Source: Allopontixanthobacter sp041552775 (lineage in GTDB: Bacteria; Pseudomonadota; Alphaproteobacteria; Sphingomonadales; Sphingomonadaceae). Taken from it: a stretch of 12,925 nt of DNA. A model generated the notes under the pieces. The model was not told where the DNA came from. It saw nothing but the letters and a program-made list of their open reading frames with translations, and searched no databases. Shown here piece after piece: positions 1 through 4,696 of the stretch; the first letter of the stretch is position 1; the number at the start of each line of letters is the position of its first letter. The translations under genes and the position numbers were made by a program. The stretch is taken from positions 1 to 12,925 of the forward strand of contig JBFEKH010000051.1 of the NCBI GenBank assembly GCA_041552775.1, given 5' to 3'.

Positions 1-3
1 CAT
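1..3 (-). other. Start codon of a further gene continuing the psp-type array (cut by window edge)
   Basis: On the minus strand an ATG (positions 3 to 1) shares its A with the TGA stop of the gene at 3-353, giving TGATG. The same junction joins the two preceding genes at 353 and 718. The sequence AGAAGGAA lies at 11-18 on the minus strand, about 7 nt before the ATG, and is a good ribosome binding site. Only the start codon is inside the window, so the product cannot be named. A fourth PspB-like protein or another Psp accessory protein is a guess. Confidence 0.5.
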
Positions 4-353
4 CACACATTTCCTTCTGGCTGACGGTGGCGCAACGGGACCCCGTTCGCACGGTCGTCACGCAGCTTGTCGATTTCGGCGGTCAGGCCGTAACCGCCAT
101 CGGTGACGATCCGCTCCATAACTGCGAGCCGGTCCTTGATTGAACCCATTTCAGCATGAAGCTGGGCATTTTCCTGGGTCAGCCTGCCTACCCTTTCCTG
201 CGCTTCCGCATCGGATTTTGGATAGACGGCCTGGCCCCAGGCGCCGTCGAGCGGATAGCCGTTCTTGACGCGGATCCATGTGGTGAGCACCCAGCCGGTC
301 ATCCCGGCTACGCCGAGTATGGCGATGAGCTGAGGCGTGAATTCGAATGGCAT
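3..353 (-). CDS. PspB-like small membrane protein, third copy of the tandem array
   Basis: This 116-residue protein has one predicted membrane span near the N-terminus (about residues 9-27). A polar juxtamembrane stretch with GYPLDGAW follows, then a probable coiled coil (about 48-82) and the C-terminal motif RLAVMERIVTDGGYGL with EIDKLRDD (about 75-100). The same span/GY-L-W/coiled-coil/VTD layout occurs in the neighbour at 353-718. The motif resembles the C-terminal part of PspB and PspC, whose membrane-anchored cytoplasmic tails recruit PspA. The start ATG overlaps the upstream stop as TGATG with only a weak ribosome binding site, so translation is probably coupled. The tail ends GVPLRHRQPEGNV, echoing GVPLNATQRENV in the gene at 718-1026. 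I infer an accessory sensor or PspA-binding protein at the inner membrane; its exact role is unknown. Confidence 0.8.
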   Translation of the reverse strand: MPFEFTPQLIAILGVAGMTGWVLTTWIRVKNGYPLDGAWGQAVYPKSDAEAQERVGRLTQENAQLHAEMGSIKDRLAVMERIVTDGGYGLTAEIDKLRDDRANGVPLRHRQPEGNV

Positions 354-718
354 CAGAAATTTTCCCTGTTTTTGCTGGCTGCCGCTAATCTGCTGCCTTT
401 TTCGTCCGACAGACGTTGGTCGCGCAGCGCTTCTATCTGGGTCGCGACATCGAAGCCGCGATCCGTCACGATCTTTTCCAGCACGATCAGCCGGTCAGTC
501 ATCTCGTCGACCTGGTCACTGAGCTCGCGCTTTTCTTCTCGAAGTTGCTTCACTTCTTGCGCTGCTGCGTGCTCTTCCCTGCTGCCGTGGCTGGTCTTGC
601 CGCCCCATTCGTCTTCAAGCGCGTAACCATGTCTGGCGCGGATCCAGTTATTGATGATCCATCCGCCAGTGCTGATCGCAATGATCGCTAAGACGAATTC
701 AGGTCCGCCCCAGTTCAT
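353..718 (-). CDS. PspB-like small membrane protein, second copy of the tandem array
   Basis: This protein has 121 residues. A single membrane span at about residues 8-26 is followed by basic residues (IRARH), the juxtamembrane motif GYALEDEW, and a strongly charged coiled coil (about 46-82). Next come VLEKIVTDRGFDVATQIEAL (79-98) and the tail ASKNRENF. The motif at 79-98 is nearly identical to residues 61-80 of the next upstream gene, so the two are recent paralogues. At DNA level, 420-472 matches 782-834 at 44 of 53 bases. The start overlaps the upstream stop (TGATG at 716-720) and no good ribosome binding site is visible, which suggests termination-reinitiation. The expected topology is N-terminus out, long tail in the cytoplasm (positive-inside rule). 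The function is inferred only from PspB/PspC-like features and operon position. Confidence 0.82.
   Translation of the reverse strand: MNWGGPEFVLAIIAISTGGWIINNWIRARHGYALEDEWGGKTSHGSREEHAAAQEVKQLREEKRELSDQVDEMTDRLIVLEKIVTDRGFDVATQIEALRDQRLSDEKGSRLAAASKNRENF
420..472. repeat. Diverged direct repeat, copy A (within second PspB-like gene)
   Basis: This stretch aligns without gaps to 782-834 with 44 of 53 bases identical. It codes for the conserved VTD...IEALRD motif of the PspB-like proteins. The differences are mostly conservative, as expected of an old gene duplication kept under protein-level selection. Confidence 0.75.
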
Positions 719-1026
719 CAGACATTCTCACGCTGGGTTGCGTTCAAGGGGACCCCGCGGTCGCCTTCGACCGCGCGGGTGTCGCGCAGGGCTTCGATCT
801 GGGTGGCGATATCATATCCGCGGTCGGTCACGATGCGTTCGAGAACCTGGACCCGCTTTTCCAGCTCGGCGGTATGCGATGCATATTGCGCGGCCTTCTC
901 GGCGCTGCTTTCAGCGGTGGCTGCAATCCGTTTCTCTTCGAGCTTTTTCTGGCTGCCGATCCAGACGATGCCGAGCACCATCAGGAAAGGAGCGGATACC
1001 GCGACCAATCCAATTAAATCACCCAT
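718..1026 (-). CDS. PspB-like small membrane protein, first copy of the tandem array
   Basis: This 102-residue protein has one hydrophobic segment (about residues 4-24) followed directly by a Lys/Glu/Ala-rich coiled coil (about 26-66). The motif VQVLERIVTDRGYDIATQIE (59-78) and the tail GVPLNATQRENV come next. It lacks the GY-L-W juxtamembrane motif of the other two copies. PspB of E. coli has a similar size (about 74 residues) and order: a membrane span, then a coiled coil ending in a leucine/glutamate motif. A strong GGGAGGA lies at about 1034-1040 on the minus strand, 7-8 nt before the ATG. This copy therefore initiates independently, 26 bp after pspC, whereas the two copies after it depend on overlaps. 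It is probably part of the membrane sensing arm of the Psp response, which is inference. Confidence 0.82.
   Translation of the reverse strand: MGDLIGLVAVSAPFLMVLGIVWIGSQKKLEEKRIAATAESSAEKAAQYASHTAELEKRVQVLERIVTDRGYDIATQIEALRDTRAVEGDRGVPLNATQRENV
782..834. repeat. Diverged direct repeat, copy B (within first PspB-like gene)
   Basis: This is the partner of 420-472 (44 of 53 bases identical, same orientation, same reading frame). The offset of 362 bp is about one gene length, which fits tandem duplication of a whole small gene. Confidence 0.75.
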
Positions 1027-1052
1027 TTTTCAGTCCTCCCTAAATTCAGATT

Positions 1053-1430
1053 TCAGCGCAGCCGGTCGATTTCAGCCGACAGGCGCGGGTTGTTGCTAAC
1101 GTAATAGGTTTCCACGTCGGCCAGGCGGCGATCGATATCGCGAAAGCGCGAGCGAACTTCGCGGGCCGTCCGGGTCGGTGACTGGCGGACACTCTGCCAA
1201 TATTTCTGCTCTTCTGGTCCGCTGTAAAGATGCTGCGGTTTCTTGTTCAGCAGCAAGCCTGCAATGAAGTAGAAAGGAATGGTTGATCCGCCGGTCATGA
1301 AGGTCAGTGCAATCGCGCCGAGCCGAACCCACAGGGCATTGACCCCGGTATAATCGGCAATCCCGGCGCAGACGCCCATCAATTTGGCGTTCTGCTTGTC
1401 CTTGTACAGCGTCGTGCGTTCACCTGTCAT
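1053..1430 (-). CDS. pspC: Phage shock protein C (PspC domain, envelope stress sensor)
   Basis: PspC is an inner-membrane protein that, with PspB, senses envelope stress and draws PspA away from PspF. The 125-residue product carries the PspC domain at about residues 6-66, with the family signature LMGVCAGIADYTGV (17-30). The hydrophobic segment is VRLGAIALTF...TIPFYFIAGLLL. After a polar linker, the tail has RRLADVETYYVSNNPRLSAE and ends IDRLR (101-125). From memory, E. coli PspC ends similarly (MERYVTSDTFTLRSRFRQL), so the tail is a true family feature. The ATG overlaps the pspB stop by 4 bp (ATGA at 1427-1430), and AAGGAA lies about 8 nt upstream. Its length is close to that of E. coli PspC (119 residues by recall). 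Confidence 0.95.
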   Translation of the reverse strand: MTGERTTLYKDKQNAKLMGVCAGIADYTGVNALWVRLGAIALTFMTGGSTIPFYFIAGLLLNKKPQHLYSGPEEQKYWQSVRQSPTRTAREVRSRFRDIDRRLADVETYYVSNNPRLSAEIDRLR

Positions 1431-1726
1431 TTGCGTGCTTCCTTCTGTTCGGCCAGCAGGCGATCCAATTCGCGCAGCGGCTGGTTGTCGATATCCCGGT
1501 CGGCCATGATGCGGGCAGTCTTGAAATCGGGATTATCCGAGCCGACCAGCCGTTCAACCGTGTCCATCCGGTCATCGAGCCGGCGGGCCAGCTGGTACAA
1601 TTCTTCCAGCAGATTCTCGTCATCAGGGGTGATGGTGGCCATGGCTTTCCACTTGGTGATGTAGTGAAAGATGATCCACGGTAGCCCGATGAAAATCGCC
1701 GGAATGATTATAATTGATTCGTCCAT
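1427..1726 (-). CDS. pspB: Phage shock protein B
   Basis: PspB is a small inner-membrane partner of PspC in relieving PspA inhibition of PspF. The 99-residue product has an N-terminal membrane span (IIIIPAIFIGLPWIIFHYI, about 5-23), a basic juxtamembrane KWK, then a charged helical region. The PspB-like motif RMDTVERLVGSDNPDF (53-68) is comparable, from memory, to RIQALESILDAEHPNW in E. coli PspB. It is about 25 residues longer than E. coli PspB, with an extra C-terminal helix containing LRELDRLLAEQ. It starts 3 bp after the pspA stop, with AAGGA about 8 nt upstream, and overlaps pspC by 4 bp, so pspA-B-C are one translational unit. The assignment rests on position and layout as well as the motif. 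Confidence 0.9.
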   Translation of the reverse strand: MDESIIIIPAIFIGLPWIIFHYITKWKAMATITPDDENLLEELYQLARRLDDRMDTVERLVGSDNPDFKTARIMADRDIDNQPLRELDRLLAEQKEARK

Positions 1727-1729
1727 TGG

Positions 1730-2413
1730 TCAGTCCTTCTTGGCTGCGCTGCCCATGGCGCGCTTCATTGCTTCCAGCTCTTCGTCCACTTTGTCGGCGC
1801 CTTCCAGCGCGGCGATTTCGTCGGACAAGGACGGCTTGCCGGAACCATCGGCGATGCTCATCGCATCAGCGCGGCCTTCGGCATAATCGACCCGGCGCTC
1901 CAGCTGGTCGAAGCGTGACAATGCCTCGTCCACCCGCTCCGTGCTCAGCAGGGTGCGCAGCTTCACGCGGTTTTCCGCACTTTCCAGACGAGCGGCAATG
2001 GCAGTCTGGCGGCTGCGGGCTTCACGCAGGCGGTGCTGCAGCTTGCCGATATCCTGTTCATAAGCACGCAGGGCATCGTCAAGTACGGTAATCTCCGCAT
2101 TGAGCTGGTCGGCCATGTCGCTGGCCTTCTTCTTTTCGACCAGAGCGGCGCGGGCCAGATCTTCGCGGTCCTTGCTCAGAGCCAATTGCGCTTTCTCGCC
2201 CCAATCGGCCTGCAACTTGTCCAGCTTGACCGTGTGGCGGTGCATTTCCTTCTGGTCAGCGATCGTCCGCGCCGCGCTGGCGCGCACTTCAACTAGGGTT
2301 TCCTCCATTTCGAGGATGATCATGCGGATCATCTTCGCTGGGTCATCCGCCTTGTCGAGCATGTCGTTGAAGTTGGCGGCAATGATATCGCGTGTACGGC
2401 TGAAAATTCCCAT
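1730..2413 (-). CDS. pspA: Phage shock protein A (PspA/IM30 family, ESCRT-III-like)
   Basis: PspA is a peripheral membrane protein that oligomerises on stressed inner membrane and, when free, binds and inhibits PspF. The product from this start has 227 residues, close to E. coli PspA (222 by recall). It begins MGIFSRTRDIIAANFNDMLD, the family's N-terminal amphipathic helix that binds lipid. Long coiled-coil helices rich in Lys, Glu, Ala and Arg follow (about 25-190), and the end is acidic then basic (EELEAMKRAMGSAAKKD). The start was chosen because MGIFS matches the usual N-terminus and GGAG lies 8 nt upstream. The frame stays open for a further 234 bp upstream, and an ATG at 2626 overlaps the stop of the leading small gene. 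A longer form of 298 residues is therefore possible and is treated separately. It is probably transcribed from the sigma-54 promoter at 2823-2839. Confidence 0.93.
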   Translation of the reverse strand: MGIFSRTRDIIAANFNDMLDKADDPAKMIRMIILEMEETLVEVRASAARTIADQKEMHRHTVKLDKLQADWGEKAQLALSKDREDLARAALVEKKKASDMADQLNAEITVLDDALRAYEQDIGKLQHRLREARSRQTAIAARLESAENRVKLRTLLSTERVDEALSRFDQLERRVDYAEGRADAMSIADGSGKPSLSDEIAALEGADKVDEELEAMKRAMGSAAKKD

Positions 2414-2626
2414 CAAGGGTACTCCGGAAAAATTGAACTCGCCCGACTTTCTGGCATTTCCCTGATTGGGGTGGCTTTGAGCCGAGAAACTTTGGGTCGG
2501 TGTCGGGCTGCGACGAAGACGTTCTACTTCGGTTTCGAAGCGGGACGCGGGTGTGCGGGCCGGAGAGTTATCCGGGGGGGAGGCACGCTCCGGCCCTAGG
2601 GGGTTGTTGTCTGACTGATCGGTCAT
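2414..2626 (-). other. Open in-frame extension upstream of pspA with a coupled ATG
   Basis: The 213 bp before the chosen pspA start contain no stop in the pspA frame and begin with ATG at 2626. That ATG overlaps the TGA of the preceding small gene (ATGA at 2623-2626). If used, it adds 71 residues beginning MTDQSDNNPLGPERASPPDN, rich in Pro, Ser, Asn and Arg and probably disordered, with one short helix-like stretch (RFETEVERLRR). I recognise no domain. The stretch could be a translated leader, an N-terminal extension of a long PspA form, or untranslated spacer. No terminator-like hairpin or second sigma-54 site was found in it. Confidence 0.5.
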
Positions 2627-2787
2627 GCCAGTTCCACGACGTCGCAATTGATCGTGGAGGCATGGGCCGACCCGAACGATGGCGCCATCTGCATCTGTCC
2701 GCTCATGGCCACGAATGCGACCATTGCCAGAATGCTGGCAGTTGCTGCCTGACCGAGTCTGGTCTGGAAAAAGCTGCGGTTATACAT
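2623..2787 (-). CDS. Small protein with signal-like N-terminus, first gene of the psp operon
   Basis: This 54-residue protein starts MYNRSFFQTRLGQ, followed by a hydrophobic stretch (about residues 15-29, ATASILAMVAFVAMS). An Ala-His-Ala motif at 41-43 could be a signal peptidase I site. Cleavage there would leave only STINCDVVELA, so either the product is a tiny exported peptide or the hydrophobic part stays in the membrane. The start at 2787 has GGGAGGA 7 nt upstream. It also lies about 25 nt downstream of the expected transcription start of the sigma-54 promoter, whereas the longer reading (from 2820) would begin upstream of that transcript. The stop overlaps ATG 2626, in frame with pspA. 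I do not recognise a named family. Its place as first gene suggests a role in the envelope stress response, which is inference. Confidence 0.75.
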   Translation of the reverse strand: MYNRSFFQTRLGQAATASILAMVAFVAMSGQMQMAPSFGSAHASTINCDVVELA

Positions 2788-2822
2788 TGTCGAGTCCTCC
2801 CGAATAAAGTTGTTCACCATTC

Positions 2823-2839
2823 AGCAAGGAGCGTGCCAA
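2823..2839 (-). promoter_or_regulatory. Sigma-54 (RpoN) promoter of the psp operon
   Basis: Read on the minus strand the sequence is TTGGCACGCTCCTTGCT. It matches the sigma-54 consensus YTGGCACG-N4-TTGCW at every fixed position, with GG (-24) and GC (-12) correctly spaced. The predicted transcription start is about position 2812, leaving a leader of about 25 nt before the ATG at 2787. The divergent neighbour is the sigma-54 activator PspF, which in other bacteria drives exactly this kind of promoter. Confidence is high because the match is complete and the context fits. Confidence 0.93.
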
Positions 2840-2888
2840 ACCGATATAACGGCAGAATTCTTAGGATTTCTGGCTCCTTTCGAATTTG

Positions 2889-2932
2889 CCATATGGTAAC
2901 TCTTGCCAACAATCGGGAATTTTTCCTATAGG
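2889..2932. promoter_or_regulatory. Candidate PspF upstream activating sites (two 8-bp palindromes)
   Basis: CCATATGG at 2889-2896 (within the wider imperfect palindrome TTGCCATATGGTAA) and CCTATAGG at 2925-2932 are both perfect palindromes. Their centres lie about 80 and 116 bp upstream of the predicted sigma-54 transcription start. In E. coli, PspF binds two upstream sites at roughly -80 to -126, which also overlap the pspF promoter (recalled). The distance and the pairing fit, but I have no binding consensus to compare with. The sites would also lie across the start region of pspF and could mediate autoregulation. Confidence 0.45.
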
Positions 2933-2939
2933 TTGGGGT

Positions 2940-3977
2940 GTGGAACGCGATAATCAGTTTATTGGCCAATCCGGGGCCTTTCTGGACGCGGTTGAACGTG
3001 CCAGCCGCGCCGCGCCCATGCGCCGCCCGGTGCTGGTCGTGGGCGAGCGCGGAACCGGCAAGGAATTGATCGCCGAACGGCTGCACCGCCTGTCGAATCG
3101 CTGGGGCGAACCGCTGGTGACCATGAATTGTGCCGCTCTCCCGGAAACGCTGATCGAGGCTGAATTGTTCGGCCATGAAGCGGGTGCTTTCACTGGTGCT
3201 ACCAAATCCCGGGTCGGCAGGTTTGAAGAAGCCGACAAAGGCACGCTATTTCTCGACGAACTGGGCACATTGTCGATGGGCGCGCAGGAGCGTTTGTTGC
3301 GCGCGGTCGAATATGGCGAGGTGACCCGCATCGGTTCCTCCCGCCCGATCCGCGTGGATGTCCGCATTGTTGCGGCCACAAACGAAAACCTGCCGCAGAT
3401 GGCCGACCAGGGTGCATTCCGTGCCGACTTGCTGGACCGGCTGAGTTTCGAAGTGATTACCCTGCCGCCGCTCCGTGTTCGCGAAGGCGATATTGGCGTG
3501 CTGGCGGAATATTTCGGGCGCAGGATGGCGGCGGAGATCGGCTGGGAAAGCTGGCCCGGCTTTACCGACTACGTAGCGCGGCAAATGGAAGAATACCCTT
3601 GGCCCGGCAATGTCCGCGAATTACGCAATGTGGTAGAGCGCGGCGTTTACCGCTGGGACAATTGGGAAGAGCCGATTGGCCACTTGGTGTTCGATCCTTT
3701 TGACAGTCCGTGGAAACCCTTCGAGCCAGCCAAGGGGGCTGCATTAAAGGAGAACGCAACCGGAAGCGCGTCTTCTTCGGCCGCGTCACCAACTGCGATC
3801 GACCTCGAAAAAGTTGACGATCTGCGTGCCGCTGTGGACGATCACGAACGTTCCATCTTGGAGCATGCGCTGGGCAAGCACCGCTGGAACCAGAGGCAGA
3901 CGGCCAAGGCGCTGGGCCTTAGCTATGACCAGTTGCGGCATTGCATAAAGAAGCACGGGCTGGCTGACGGCGACTAG
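2940..3977 (+). CDS. pspF: PspF, sigma-54-dependent activator of the psp operon
   Basis: PspF is an AAA+ enhancer-binding protein that opens sigma-54 promoters and is held inactive by PspA. The 345-residue product lacks a receiver or other N-terminal sensory domain, as usual for PspF. Visible are Walker A GERGTGKE (35-42), the sigma-54 contact loop GAFTGA (82-87), Walker B GTLFLDE (101-107), and a Fis-type helix-turn-helix at about 302-345 (HERSILEHAL...YDQLRHCIKKH). Trp55 in SNRWGEP aligns with E. coli Trp56, which is needed for PspA control (recalled). The GTG at 2940 was chosen because the protein then begins ERDNQFIGQS, aligning with the E. coli N-terminus; an upstream TTG at 2886 would add 18 atypical residues. 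No strong ribosome binding site precedes the GTG. A weak TTGCCA (2886-2891) with AACAAT (2908-2913) could be its promoter. Confidence 0.94.
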   Translation: MERDNQFIGQSGAFLDAVERASRAAPMRRPVLVVGERGTGKELIAERLHRLSNRWGEPLVTMNCAALPETLIEAELFGHEAGAFTGATKSRVGRFEEADKGTLFLDELGTLSMGAQERLLRAVEYGEVTRIGSSRPIRVDVRIVAATNENLPQMADQGAFRADLLDRLSFEVITLPPLRVREGDIGVLAEYFGRRMAAEIGWESWPGFTDYVARQMEEYPWPGNVRELRNVVERGVYRWDNWEEPIGHLVFDPFDSPWKPFEPAKGAALKENATGSASSSAASPTAIDLEKVDDLRAAVDDHERSILEHALGKHRWNQRQTAKALGLSYDQLRHCIKKHGLADGD

Positions 3978-4132
3978 TGACTTTGCCGCCTGCAAATCGG
4001 AGCTTGCAAATCTGCATGCTCCCGACTATCTCGCCATCAATCCCGACATTGTCTTGATGAAGTGGGGCTGGCGCCGAAAGGGGCCGGCGCGAAACAGCTT
4101 TGTCATTTGCAATGTCCAGAACCGGAGCAAGA
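3978..4132 (+). promoter_or_regulatory. Leader/promoter region of the rimP-nusA-infB operon
   Basis: These 155 bp between pspF and rimP hold no convincing gene. A weak promoter candidate is TTGCAA (4004-4009) with TATCTC (4027-4032), 17 bp apart; the -10 box is poor. TGCAAATC occurs twice in direct orientation (3991-3998, 4005-4012), and its reverse complement ATTTGCA appears at 4105-4111. A hairpin follows at 4067-4088. GGAG at 4124-4127 is the rimP ribosome binding site. Whether pspF transcripts read through into rimP cannot be told, since no U-run terminator is present. Confidence 0.4.
4067..4088 (+). other. RNA hairpin with GAAA tetraloop upstream of rimP
   Basis: GCTGGC (4067-4072) pairs with GCCGGC (4083-4088) with one G-U pair, and CC (4074-4075) pairs with GG (4080-4081). 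One G-G mismatch separates the two stems, and the loop is GAAA (GNRA type). A competing pairing GCGCCG/CGGCGC (4071-4076 with 4085-4090) also exists. No T-run follows, so it is not a standard intrinsic terminator; it may be a leader structure or a 3' end for pspF. Confidence 0.45.
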
Positions 4133-4696
4133 ATGGCCGATTTGGCACGCCTGACACAGATTATCGAACCCGAAGCGGCTGCGCTTGGGTTTGATCTCGT
4201 GCGCGTGATCATGACCGGTTCGGAAGCCGGTGATGGTGAACGCGCCTTACAGATCATGGCCGAAGACCCTGCCACAGGGCAGTTGCTGATCGATCAATGC
4301 GCCGTCCTATCGCGCGCGGTATCGGCGAAAATCGACGAGTTGGAAGAATCAGGGGTCGAACTGATCGAGGGCAATTACCACCTCGAAGTCAGCTCCCCCG
4401 GCATCGACCGCCCGCTCACGCGGCCGAAGGATTTCGCCAACTGGGCCGGTCATGAAGCCAAGATCGCCCTGACCGAGAAAATTGACGGCCAGCGCAACAT
4501 CCGTGGTAAACTGATCGGAATCGAAGGCGATACGGTCGCTATCGAAAGCGGGCAGGGGAAACGGCACTCCGTTGCCCTTGAGACAATTCATTCGGCAAAG
4601 CTCATCCTTACCGATGCGCTGATCGCTGCAACCAAACCGATCGACACAAGCGGTGCCGACGAGATTTTTGAAGAAGAAGAGAAGGCTGACGACTGA
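4133..4696 (+). CDS. rimP: Ribosome maturation factor RimP
   Basis: RimP binds the free 30S subunit and helps its late assembly. The 187-residue product begins MADLARLTQIIEPEAAALGF and has the conserved N-terminal domain with DLVRV. The family signature YHLEVSSPGIDRPLTRPKDF lies at about residues 82-101. A C-terminal SH3-like domain follows (IRGKLIGIEGDTVAIES, about 124-140), and the acidic tail ends FEEEEKADD. The start at 4133 was preferred over the in-frame ATG at 4112 because GGAG sits 5 nt upstream and the protein then starts at the usual place. The last bases overlap nusA as TGATG (4694-4698), so the two are translationally coupled. It is the first gene of the operon, as in most bacteria. 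Confidence 0.96.
   Translation: MADLARLTQIIEPEAAALGFDLVRVIMTGSEAGDGERALQIMAEDPATGQLLIDQCAVLSRAVSAKIDELEESGVELIEGNYHLEVSSPGIDRPLTRPKDFANWAGHEAKIALTEKIDGQRNIRGKLIGIEGDTVAIESGQGKRHSVALETIHSAKLILTDALIAATKPIDTSGADEIFEEEEKADD

Noticed and set aside
2788..2820. Longer N-terminus (MVNNFIREDST) for the leading small psp protein
   Set aside because: This start lies upstream of the predicted sigma-54 transcription start (about 2812), and the ATG at 2787 has a strong GGGAGGA at ideal spacing.
2871..2890. Second sigma-54 promoter on the plus strand (TGGCTC...TTGCC) for pspF
   Set aside because: The GG and GC elements are 16 bp apart instead of 12, so it cannot serve as a -24/-12 promoter.
2886..2939. 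TTG start of pspF adding 18 residues
   Set aside because: The extra residues have no match to the PspF N-terminus and overlap the candidate PspF sites. The GTG at 2940 aligns with the family start.
4100..4132. Upstream starts for rimP (4100 and ATG 4112)
   Set aside because: The ATG at 4133 has GGAG at good spacing and gives the usual RimP N-terminus.
4054..4195. Short plus-strand frame starting MKWGWRRKGPARN in the rimP leader
   Set aside because: It runs into rimP out of frame, covers the hairpin, and has no ribosome binding site or recognisable product.
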